Assembly: GCF_900115085.1 (NCBI RefSeq)
Contig: NZ_FOVF01000012.1
Coordinates: 38,602-102,601 of the forward strand
DNA length: 64,000 bases
Source of the DNA: Dokdonella immobilis
GTDB lineage: Bacteria; Pseudomonadota; Gammaproteobacteria; Xanthomonadales; Rhodanobacteraceae
Direction: 5' to 3'
The notes beneath the pieces were generated by a model. That model searched no databases, was not told the origin of the DNA, and saw only the letters and a program-made list of their open reading frames with translations. The position numbers and the translations under genes were made by a program. How positions within the stretch are numbered: position 1 is the stretch's first letter; each line of letters begins with the position of its first letter. Of the stretch, positions 1 through 8,069 are shown in pieces.

Positions 1-95
1 CAGGCGCCGCCGGCTAGGCTGACTGACCTGTTTCCGGCACCCGTGGCGTCAAGTTTGCATGCCACGAAGCCATTGTCTTCGCCGAAGCCACCCGC

Positions 96-812
96 ATGAC
101 CGAGGCCATGAAAAAGAAGTCCGAATACATTCCCGCCGTGCGCGGGGCGCCCGAAAGCGAAGCCGACCTGGCCAGCCGGATCAGCCGGCACCTGGTCGAG
201 TTGATCGGGCACGTGCCGGCAACAGGCGAGCAGCGTGCCGGAAATGCCGACGCACGCGTGCGTGCCCTGACCAATGCGGCGGCCAACAAGGCGGCCCTCG
301 CCGCCGGCACCCTGGCCCTGCCGCCCGGGCCGCTCGGCTGGCTCACCATCGTGCCTGAGCTGGTGGCGATCTGGCGCATCCAGGCCCAGCTCGTCGCCGA
401 TCTTTCGGGAGTCTTCGGCGTGCATGGGCGGCTCAGCCGCGAGCAGATGATGTATTGCCTGTTCCGCCACGCGGCGGCCCAGGCCGTGCGCGACCTCGTG
501 GTCCAGATCGGCGGCCGCCTGATTGCCCAGGATGTGTCGATGCGCGTGATCGAACGCGTGGCCAAGGCGATCGGCCTGCGCGTGACCCGACGCCTGATCG
601 GCGGCGGTGTATCGCGCTGGTTGCCGGTGATCGGTGCGGTCGGCGTCGGCGCCTACGCCTGGTACGACACGCGCCAGGTCGCGCGCACCGCCATCGCTCT
701 GTTCGGGGGTGGCCCGACCACGGTCGACACCTTCCTCGCGGCCATGGATGCCGAAGACGCGCTGGCCGCGCGCCAGGCCGAAGCCGACGAACCGGACCGT
801 CGACGCGCCTGA
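96..812 (+). CDS. EcsC-like membrane-associated protein
   Basis: Protein of 238 residues resembling the EcsC family: a basic N-terminus, an Ala/Gly-rich segment around residues 63-90 with the sequence PPGPLGWLTIVPELVAIWRI, then a helical region and a hydrophobic stretch near residues 170-190 (WLPVIGAVGVGAYAWY). The family is found in bacteria and its biochemical role is not settled; ABC-exporter-associated or lipid/peptide-related functions have been proposed. The start at 96 is the first ATG in frame; a second ATG at 108 is also possible, and neither has a strong Shine-Dalgarno sequence. No operon partner lies inside the window. Family assignment rests on motif resemblance only. Confidence 0.6.
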   Translation: MTEAMKKKSEYIPAVRGAPESEADLASRISRHLVELIGHVPATGEQRAGNADARVRALTNAAANKAALAAGTLALPPGPLGWLTIVPELVAIWRIQAQLVADLSGVFGVHGRLSREQMMYCLFRHAAAQAVRDLVVQIGGRLIAQDVSMRVIERVAKAIGLRVTRRLIGGGVSRWLPVIGAVGVGAYAWYDTRQVARTAIALFGGGPTTVDTFLAAMDAEDALAARQAEADEPDRRRA

Positions 813-897
813 GAGCCTGGATCGGGCGACTCGGTCGGCAGGCCGCGGGGCCGTGGCCTTTCCGGGGATTGCAAGCCCGAAAGCACAAAATATTCCG

Positions 898-926
898 TTG
901 ACTCGATCGGACGAACCCAATAGCTT
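898..926 (+). promoter_or_regulatory. sigma70-type promoter of the riboswitch-nrdA leader
   Basis: TTGACT at 898-903 and TAGCTT at 921-926 are separated by exactly 17 bases. Transcription from here would start near 933 and run through the cobalamin aptamer that begins about 30 bases later. Matches by eye; no NrdR-box pair was recognised near it. Confidence 0.5.
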
Positions 927-961
927 GTGCCCGGTCGGTGCCCGCCTGCCCGTGATCCATT

Positions 962-1130
962 GACGGTATGGCCGGGTTAAAAGGGAATCCGGTGCAAATC
1001 GGGAGCTGCCCCGCAGCGGTAAGTGGAAACGAACCCCGTACCAGGCACTGGAACCGAGATTCCGGGAAGCCACGGGAAGTAGGTGGATCGAAGGATCCGA
1101 GTCCGCAAGCCCGAAAACCTGCCGGCACAC
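962..1130 (+). promoter_or_regulatory. cobalamin (AdoCbl) riboswitch
   Basis: The leader carries the conserved cobalamin-aptamer blocks in order: a GCCGGGTTAAAAGGGAA entry (971-987), GGTGCAAATC and GCTGCCCCGC with the following GGTAAGT (991-1024), CACTG near 1046, GGGAAG near 1064, and the B12-box remnant GAGTCCG...ACCTGCC near 1099-1122. About 200 bases follow before the nrdA start and contain several GC-rich hairpins that could form the expression platform; which one hides the ribosome site or ends transcription cannot be told by eye. Known logic of such elements: B12 binding represses the B12-independent class Ia reductase when a B12-dependent class II enzyme can take over. Confidence 0.93.
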
Positions 1131-1328
1131 CGGGTCTGTGGCCCGTTGTTCTCGTCCGCTGAGACGCAGGCAACGGATCGTCGGCTCCCCGGTGCAGGTG
1201 GCCGCTTCCGCGGGGAAGCGCGTTGCAGGACGGCTGCCGAGGCAACCGTTCCGTGGCGTCCTCCGTGATCCGGTACCGAACAGCCCTGCGCGCGGGAGCA
1301 GGCCATCGGTAAGGCACGGGAGAACATC

Positions 1329-3851
1329 ATGCACCCACTCGATTCGCGCGCCGACGACGGCGCCGTGACCGTTTCCACGTCTGACAGTGAAATCACCATG
1401 AATGCCAGCACCGCTGTCGCCAGCGCGACCGCCTGTCCCTCCGTTTCCGAAGCGTCCGGCGGCGATGCGTTCGCCCTGACCGCCCCGCACAGCCCAACCC
1501 AGATGCGCGTGACCAAACGCAACGGTCGCAGCGAGAGCGTCGACCTGGCCAAGATCGTGCGCGCAGTCACGCGCAGCGCCGAGGATCTGCACGCGGTCGA
1601 TCCGATGCGGGTCGCCCTGAAGACGATCGGCGGCATCTACGACGGCGCCAGCACGCGTGAGCTCGACGAGCTTTCGATCCGCACGGCCGCCGCACTGACC
1701 GCCGAGGAGCCCGAATACGGTTTCCTCGCCGCGCGCCTGCTCGCGTCCTATATCGACAAGGAGGTCTCGGGCCAGGAGATCCAGTCCTATTCGCAATCGG
1801 TCGCGCGCGGTGCCGAGCTCGGCATCATCAATGAACGCCTGCGCGACTTCGTCGCCCTCAATGCGCGCAAGCTCAATGATGCGATCGACCCGCTGGCGAC
1901 ACGACGCTTCGAGTATTTCGGCCTGCGCACGGTCTATGACCGCTACCTGCTGCGCCATCCCGAGCAGCGCAAGGTCATCGAGACGCCACAGTACTTCTTC
2001 ATGCGCGTCGCCTGCGCGCTCGGTGGCGGCCATCTCGGCGAAACGCTGGAACTGTACCGCCTGCTTTCCGCGCTCGAATACGTGCCGAGTTCGCCCTCGC
2101 TGTTCAATGCCGGCACCGCCCACGAGCAGCTGTCCTCGTGTTTCCTGCTCGATTCGCCGCTCGACTCGCTCGAGAGCATCTACGACAAGTACGCCGACGT
2201 CGCCAAACTCAGCAAGTACGCCGGCGGCATCGGCCTTTCGTATTCGCGCGTGCGTTCGCGCGGCTCGCTGATCAGGGGAACGAACGGTCATTCGAACGGA
2301 CTCGTGCCGTGGCTGAAGACGCTCGATGCCTCGGTCGCCGCGGTCAACCAGGGCGGCAAGCGCAAGGGCGCCGCCTGCGTCTATCTCGAGACCTGGCATG
2401 CCGATATCGAGGAGTTCCTCGAGTTGCGCGACAACACCGGCGATGACGCACGACGCACGCACAACCTCAATCTTGCCAACTGGATACCCGACGAGTTCAT
2501 GCGCCGCGTCGAGGCCGATGGCGAGTGGTCCCTGTTCGACCCGAAGCGCGTGCCGCAGCTCGTCGATCTGTGGGGTGCGGACTTCGACACGGCCTATCGC
2601 CAGGCCGAGGCCGACGGCCTCGCCGCGCGCACGATCAAGGCGCGTGAACTTTACGCGCGCATGCTGCGCACGCTGGCGCAAACCGGCAACGGCTGGATGA
2701 CCTTCAAGGATCGCTGCAATGCGACCTCGAACCAGACCGCGCGCCCGGGCAACGTGATCCACCTGTCGAACCTGTGCACCGAGATCCTCGAGGTGACTTC
2801 GGACCAGGAGACTGCGGTCTGCAATCTCGGCTCGATCAATCTTGCCCGGCACGTGCGCGACGGCGCCTTCGACTTCGCCCAGCTCGCCGCCACGGTCGCG
2901 ATCGCCCTACGCCAGCTCGACCGCGTCATCGACCTGAACTTCTATCCGATCGACACGGCGGCGGCGGCAAACCGCAAATGGCGGCCGGTCGGTCTCGGCG
3001 TGATGGGGTTGCAGGACGTCTTCTTCCAGCTACGCCTGGCCTTCGACTCGGCCGAGTCACAGGCCCTGTCGGCGCAGATCGCCGAGCACATCTACTTCCA
3101 TGCCCTCGAACAATCCTGTGCGCTCGCCGCCGCACTTGGCGCGCACCCCGGTTTCGCCGAGACCCGCGCCGCCCGCGGCGAGCTGCAGTTCGACCACTGG
3201 CCGAACGCCAGGGCGAGCATCGCGGTCGCCCACTGGGACGCGCTGCGCGCGCGCATCCGCGACAGCGGACTGCGCAACTCGCTGCTGATCGCGATCGCGC
3301 CGACCGCGACGATCGCCTCGATCGCCGGCTGCTACGAGTGCATCGAGCCGCAGGTCTCGAACCTGTTCAAGCGCGAGACGCTGTCCGGCGATTTCCTCGT
3401 CATCAACCGCTACCTCGTCGAGGAGCTAAAGACACTCGGGCTGTGGACCGCCGAGGTTCGCGATGCGATCAAGCAGGCCGAGGGTTCGATCCAGGGCATC
3501 GCGGCGATTCCCGAGCGTCTGCGCGAAATCTACCGGACCGTCTGGGAATTGCCGCAGAAGGCGCTGATCGACCATGCCGCCGCGCGCGGCGCCTTCATCG
3601 ACCAGAGCCAGTCGCTCAACCTGTTCCAGGAAAACCCGAACATCGGCCGGCTGTCGTCGATGTACATGTACGCCTGGAAAGCCGGCATCAAGACCACCTA
3701 CTACCTGCGCTCGCGCCCGGCCACGCGCATCGCCAAGACGACCCTCGGCATCGCCGTTGCCGGGACGCCAGCCGCGCCGTCCGCGCCCGAGGCAACGAGT
3801 GCGGTCGTCTGCTCGCTCGAGAATCCGGAGTATTGCGAGGCCTGTCAGTAG
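1329..3851 (+). CDS. nrdA: class Ia ribonucleoside-diphosphate reductase, alpha subunit
   Basis: 840-residue large subunit that reduces ribonucleoside diphosphates to deoxyribonucleotides together with NrdB. After a low-complexity N-terminal extension of about 57 residues comes an ATP-cone (MRVTKRNGRSESVDLAKIVR onward, to about residue 150), the allosteric activity site. Catalytic motifs are SLFNAGT...SSCFLL (first redox Cys), NLCTEI (Asn, thiyl Cys, Glu), AVCNLGSINL (second redox Cys) and PTATIASIAG. The C-terminus ends in CEACQ, so Cys836 and Cys839 form the swinging thioredoxin/glutaredoxin-reducible pair. The start at 1329 is preceded by GGGAGA; a Met at residue 24 has no good ribosome site. 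It sits downstream of the cobalamin riboswitch and upstream of nrdB. Longer than the E. coli enzyme, mainly at the N-terminus. Confidence 0.98.
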   Translation: MHPLDSRADDGAVTVSTSDSEITMNASTAVASATACPSVSEASGGDAFALTAPHSPTQMRVTKRNGRSESVDLAKIVRAVTRSAEDLHAVDPMRVALKTIGGIYDGASTRELDELSIRTAAALTAEEPEYGFLAARLLASYIDKEVSGQEIQSYSQSVARGAELGIINERLRDFVALNARKLNDAIDPLATRRFEYFGLRTVYDRYLLRHPEQRKVIETPQYFFMRVACALGGGHLGETLELYRLLSALEYVPSSPSLFNAGTAHEQLSSCFLLDSPLDSLESIYDKYADVAKLSKYAGGIGLSYSRVRSRGSLIRGTNGHSNGLVPWLKTLDASVAAVNQGGKRKGAACVYLETWHADIEEFLELRDNTGDDARRTHNLNLANWIPDEFMRRVEADGEWSLFDPKRVPQLVDLWGADFDTAYRQAEADGLAARTIKARELYARMLRTLAQTGNGWMTFKDRCNATSNQTARPGNVIHLSNLCTEILEVTSDQETAVCNLGSINLARHVRDGAFDFAQLAATVAIALRQLDRVIDLNFYPIDTAAAANRKWRPVGLGVMGLQDVFFQLRLAFDSAESQALSAQIAEHIYFHALEQSCALAAALGAHPGFAETRAARGELQFDHWPNARASIAVAHWDALRARIRDSGLRNSLLIAIAPTATIASIAGCYECIEPQVSNLFKRETLSGDFLVINRYLVEELKTLGLWTAEVRDAIKQAEGSIQGIAAIPERLREIYRTVWELPQKALIDHAAARGAFIDQSQSLNLFQENPNIGRLSSMYMYAWKAGIKTTYYLRSRPATRIAKTTLGIAVAGTPAAPSAPEATSAVVCSLENPEYCEACQ

Positions 3852-3997
3852 ATCGGGTACCGCAGCCAGGTCGCCGGGTCCCTGCCTGCGCAGGGACGAC
3901 GGGCGGAAGACCTGGACTCAATCGAACCGGTGGGTGATGCGTTCCGCATCCCCGTCGAGCTACGCAACCCAAAACGCATTCCCGAGGCCAGAACCCC

Positions 3998-5026
3998 ATG
4001 TCCGCGCAACCACCCTTCAAGAAGCAGCACCTGCTCGATCCCGGCTTCGAACTGACCCTGCGTCCGATGCGCTATCCGCAGTTCTACGAGATGTACCGGG
4101 CCGCGATCCGCAATACCTGGACGGTCGAGGAAGTCGATTTCGCGCCCGACGTCAACGATCTGAAATCGAAGATGTCGCCGGCCGAACGCCATCTCGTGCA
4201 TCGGCTGATCGCCTTCTTCGCGACCGGCGACTCGATCGTCTCGAACAACCTCGTGCTCAATCTGTATACGCACATCAACGCGCCCGAAGCACGCATGTAC
4301 CTGTCGCGCCAGCTCTACGAAGAGGCGCTGCACGTGCAGTTCTACCTGACCCTGCTCGACACCTACCTGCCCGATCCGGAAGAGCGCAACAGGGCCTTCG
4401 CGGCGATCGAGAACATTCCCTCGATCCGGCGCAAGGCCGAGTTCTGCTTCCGCTGGATCGACTCGGTCCAGGACCTCAAGCGGCTCGAGACCCGCGCCCA
4501 GCGGCGCCAGTTCCTGCTCAACCTGATCTGCTTCGCCTGCTGTATCGAAGGCCTGTTCTTCTTCGCCGCGTTCGCCTATGTCTACTTCCTGCGTTCACGC
4601 GGCCTGCTGCACGGCCTCGCCTCGGGAACAAACTGGGTATTTCGCGACGAAAGCGGCCACATGGCTTTCGCCTTCGAGGCGATCCGCTGCGTGCGCGAGG
4701 AGGAACCCGGGCTGTTCGATGCCGACATGCAGGGCCAGGTCGTCGAGATGCTCGAAGAGGCCATCCAGTGCGAGATCGCGTTCGCCGAGGACGTACTGGG
4801 CGGCGGCGTTGCCGGGATTTCGCCAAGGGACATGCGCCAGTACCTCGAGTACTGTGCCGACCAGCGCTTCGCCCAGCTCGGCATGCCGCGCCAGTACGGC
4901 GCAAGCAATCCGTTCGACTTCATGCAGCTCCAGGACGTGCAGGAAGTGACCAACTTCTTCGAGCGCCGCGTCTCGGCCTACCAGGTCGGCGTGCAGGGCG
5001 AAGTCGGTTTCGACGAAGCATTCTGA
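3998..5026 (+). CDS. nrdB: class Ia ribonucleoside-diphosphate reductase, beta subunit
   Basis: 342-residue radical-generating subunit partnering NrdA. All diiron ligands can be placed by spacing against the E. coli protein: Asp78, Glu109 and His112 (EALH), Glu184 (CCIEGLFFF), Glu218 and His221 (DESGH). The radical tyrosine is Tyr116, four residues after His112, so this is a tyrosyl-radical class Ia subunit, not a Tyr-less Ic type. The gap to nrdA is 146 bases and holds only a short hairpin (3936-3950) that does not look like a terminator, so co-transcription under the B12 riboswitch is likely. No ferredoxin-type yfaE gene follows. Confidence 0.98.
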   Translation: MSAQPPFKKQHLLDPGFELTLRPMRYPQFYEMYRAAIRNTWTVEEVDFAPDVNDLKSKMSPAERHLVHRLIAFFATGDSIVSNNLVLNLYTHINAPEARMYLSRQLYEEALHVQFYLTLLDTYLPDPEERNRAFAAIENIPSIRRKAEFCFRWIDSVQDLKRLETRAQRRQFLLNLICFACCIEGLFFFAAFAYVYFLRSRGLLHGLASGTNWVFRDESGHMAFAFEAIRCVREEEPGLFDADMQGQVVEMLEEAIQCEIAFAEDVLGGGVAGISPRDMRQYLEYCADQRFAQLGMPRQYGASNPFDFMQLQDVQEVTNFFERRVSAYQVGVQGEVGFDEAF

Positions 5027-5062
5027 CCATCGTCCGGCGTCCTGCCGCGCTATGCTCGACGC

Positions 5063-5908
5063 ATGCAGATCGAGGCCCTGAGAGAGTTCGTCGACCGCCA
5101 TGAGCGCCTGTTCGTGCTCACCGGCGCCGGCTGCAGCACCGACTCGGGCATCCCCGACTACCGCGACGCCGATGGCGGCTGGAAGCGTTCGCCGCCAGTG
5201 ACCCTGCAGGCCTTCCTCGGTGATCGCGAGACCCGTCGCCGCTACTGGGCGCGCAACATGCTGGGCTGGGGCCGATTCGGGTCCGCGTCCCCGAACCTCG
5301 CCCATCACGCCCTGGCGCAGCTGGAAGAACAGGGGCGTCTGCAGGTCCTGCTGACCCAGAACGTCGATCGCCTGCACCAGCGCGCCGGCAGCAGCAACGT
5401 GATCGATCTGCATGGTCGCATGGATCGGGTCCGCTGCCTGGGTTGTGGCGAGTGCATCGCACGTGAGGCCTTGCAACCCGACCTGCTTGCGCGCAATGCG
5501 GCATGGGTCGGACTCGCTGCGCGCCCCGCGCCCGATGGCGATGCCGATCTCGAGGCGATCGACTTCACAGACTTCGAGGAGCCGGCCTGCGCGCATTGCG
5601 GCGGCCTGCTGAAACCCGACGTCGTCTTCTTCGGCGAAAACGTGCCGCGCGAGCGCGTGGAGCGCGCCGTCGATCATCTGCAGCGGGCCGATGCCATGCT
5701 CGTGGTCGGATCCTCATTGATGGTCTATTCGGGATTCCGCTTTGCCCGAATGGCTGCGCAGCTGGGCACGCCGATTGCCGCGGTCAACCTGGGCCGGACC
5801 CGGGCCGACGACCTGCTTGCGCTCAAGGTCGGCCTGCCGTGTGCCCAGGCATTGGCTATTCTGGCACCGCAAACGGCCCTGGCCGCTGCCGTCACGGCAC
5901 GCGCGTAG
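5063..5908 (+). CDS. Sir2-family NAD-dependent protein deacylase
   Basis: 281-residue sirtuin. Visible motifs: NAD-binding GAGCSTDSGIPDYR (residues 21-34), TQNVD (98-102), catalytic His117 in DLHG, and four zinc cysteines Cys125, Cys128, Cys176 and Cys179. The GAG-C-ST-SGIPDYR form is typical of the SIRT4-like class II branch, which removes acyl groups from lysines using NAD. About 50 residues between the Cys pairs make a larger zinc module than in short CobB proteins. TATGCT at 5051-5056 lies only 6 bases before the ATG and no Shine-Dalgarno is visible, suggesting a leaderless mRNA. It follows nrdB by 36 bases. The substrate cannot be inferred. Confidence 0.93.
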   Translation: MQIEALREFVDRHERLFVLTGAGCSTDSGIPDYRDADGGWKRSPPVTLQAFLGDRETRRRYWARNMLGWGRFGSASPNLAHHALAQLEEQGRLQVLLTQNVDRLHQRAGSSNVIDLHGRMDRVRCLGCGECIAREALQPDLLARNAAWVGLAARPAPDGDADLEAIDFTDFEEPACAHCGGLLKPDVVFFGENVPRERVERAVDHLQRADAMLVVGSSLMVYSGFRFARMAAQLGTPIAAVNLGRTRADDLLALKVGLPCAQALAILAPQTALAAAVTARA

Positions 5909-6150
5909 CCATCGCGGGACGTGCCGCCATCGGCCGCCGATTCGGCAGGGCCGTCCCCCGGCAGGATCCGCCCGGCACGATCCCGGGATCGCTCGCACGC
6001 CGGTGCGACCGACACGTCTTCAACCTGTCGCCACGGCCACGAGCGAACGTTCGCCAAAGAAATTTCCTTCCCGGTCGTAGCCGACGGCTATGATGCCGGA
6101 TTGCCGTCGAACCTCGCGGGCCAGCGCTGCCCGCTCACCGCAACCCACCC

Positions 6151-7794
6151 ATGAGTGCGCACGAACCGATGCAGCCAGGGGAAATCTCGTTCCATCGTCC
6201 GCTTGCGTTCTGGTTCGGCTGCATTCTGCTGACCATCGGCGTCTTGTCGCATGCCCCGATGTTCCTGATGGGTGCGCATACGCACTACCACCTGGCTGGC
6301 ATGCCGATGGATACCGGCATGCTGGTGGGCATGGCCCTGATTCCGCTGGGTCTTTGCCTGTCCGGCTACGGCCTGTTGCCACGTATCGGAAACTTGCGCC
6401 TGACGCCGCAACGGACCGTCGGGGAGTGCCACTTCCATCTCGCCGATGGGGTGGCGCTCAATCGCCGCCACTGGACCCTGGTGCTGGTCCTGGTGGTCGC
6501 CCTTGCCGTCGACGTGATGAAACCGGCGACCCTCGGATTCGTCATGCCCGGCATGACCCGGGAGTACGCCATCAGCCGCGAGACCGGAGCCCTGCTTGCC
6601 CTGGTCGCGTTGACCGGAACCACGCTCGGGTCGATTCTTTGGGGCCATCTCGGCGACCTGTTCGGACGACGTTCGGCCATCCTGCTGTCGGCGCTGATGT
6701 TCATCGGCACGGCGATCTGCGGAGCCATGCCGACCTTCGGCTGGAATCTGGCCATGTGTTTCCTGATGGGCGCTTCGGCCGGCGGTCTGCTGCCGATCGC
6801 GTTCACCCTGATGGCCGAAACGGTGCCGGCCGCGCACCGCGGCTGGCTGCTCGTTGCGCTCGGCGGACTCGGCACATCCGCGGGTTACCTGCTCGCGGCC
6901 TCCGCGGCAACATGGCTCGAGCCGTTGTTCAGCTGGCGGGCGCTGTGGCTGCTCGGGCTTCCCACCGGCGCGCTGATCATTCTCCTCAATCGCTGGATCC
7001 CCGAATCGCCACGCTTTCTCTCCAGCGTGGGTCTTCGCGACGCTGCCCAGCAGGTGCTGCTGAGATTCTCGGGCAATGCCCAGGGGGCAATAGAAGCGGA
7101 CGATGCGGACCATCCCGGACCCCCGATCGTCGAGGAGCAGCATCCGATCGCCAGCATGCGGCAGCTGATGCGTGGACGCCATGCCATGCTGACCCTGGGC
7201 CTCGTGGTCTGTGGCATCGCCTGGGGCCTGACCAATTTCGGGTTCCTGCTCTGGCTACCGAGCAATCTCGTCAGCCTGGGCATCGACCCGGCCGGCTCGA
7301 GCGCGCTGCTCGCCCGTTCCGCGGTGATCGCGCTGCCCGGTATCGCGCTCGTGGTCTGGCTGTACCAGCGCTGGAGCAGCGTGCGCTCACTGGTGCTGTT
7401 CATCGCCCTCAGCGTCGCCGCATTGGCGGCCTTCATGCTCATGGCGTTGCTCGAGCGGAGCTCAGCGGAGATGACGACCGCGGCTACGGTCGCGCTGCTG
7501 GTCAGCACGAGCGGCGTCATTGCAATGCTGATTCCGTATGCCGCGGAGATCTACCCGGTTCATCTTCGCGGCAGCGGATCGGGCGTGATCGCTGCCAGCT
7601 CCAAGTTCGGCGGAATCCTCGGCGCCGGTCTCGGCACGCTCGGATTCTTCGAGAACCTCGCCATGTCGGCCGCCCTGATTGCCTTGCCCATGGTCGCTGC
7701 TGCGTTGCTGCTCGCCCGTACCGGCGTGGAGACGCGCGGCCTGCGCCTGGAGGAGATCCAGTCGGCGCTGGGCAAGCCCGCGACCGGCGGCTGA
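6151..7794 (+). CDS. MFS transporter with extra N-terminal helix pair
   Basis: 547 residues. The core (about 105-535) is a 12-helix major facilitator with motif A (GHLGDLFGRRSA) after the second core helix, GAS-AGG-LPIA in helix 4/5 and WIPESPRFL after helix 6, as in sugar/aromatic-acid type carriers. Ahead of it lie about 100 extra residues with two more hydrophobic segments (20-40 and 55-78). Between them is a short Met/His-rich stretch (His34, Met37, Met40, His43, His45, His47, Met51, Met53, Met57). The substrate is unknown. The start is the first in-frame ATG after the 242-base gap; no strong ribosome site is visible. No transport-linked enzyme is adjacent. Confidence 0.88.
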   Translation: MSAHEPMQPGEISFHRPLAFWFGCILLTIGVLSHAPMFLMGAHTHYHLAGMPMDTGMLVGMALIPLGLCLSGYGLLPRIGNLRLTPQRTVGECHFHLADGVALNRRHWTLVLVLVVALAVDVMKPATLGFVMPGMTREYAISRETGALLALVALTGTTLGSILWGHLGDLFGRRSAILLSALMFIGTAICGAMPTFGWNLAMCFLMGASAGGLLPIAFTLMAETVPAAHRGWLLVALGGLGTSAGYLLAASAATWLEPLFSWRALWLLGLPTGALIILLNRWIPESPRFLSSVGLRDAAQQVLLRFSGNAQGAIEADDADHPGPPIVEEQHPIASMRQLMRGRHAMLTLGLVVCGIAWGLTNFGFLLWLPSNLVSLGIDPAGSSALLARSAVIALPGIALVVWLYQRWSSVRSLVLFIALSVAALAAFMLMALLERSSAEMTTAATVALLVSTSGVIAMLIPYAAEIYPVHLRGSGSGVIAASSKFGGILGAGLGTLGFFENLAMSAALIALPMVAAALLLARTGVETRGLRLEEIQSALGKPATGG

Positions 7795-8069
7795 AGTCGA
7801 TGCCCCGCAGGCAGATGAAGGAGCCGGCCGCGGGGATGCCCGGCAGCATCGATACGGCGCGGGCAACCGTTGGGCCGGCGCATCGGGTAGCCCGCAGCCG
7901 GAAGCCATGCGCCGCCGTGGGTACCGCGCGAGCGGGGCAGATCCGGCGCGGCCGATGGTGGACTTCCGGCCACGGCCCGCTCCTTGGGTACGGATGCGCC
8001 ATGGAACGCAAAGGTGCATGATCGGCGTGGGGATCAGCTGCTGCAGCGGCGGCATATCGTCGGTGGGCC

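Noticed and set aside
3936..3950. Hairpin between nrdA and nrdB as a terminator
   Set aside because: Six-base stem with no T-run; too weak to separate the two subunit genes.
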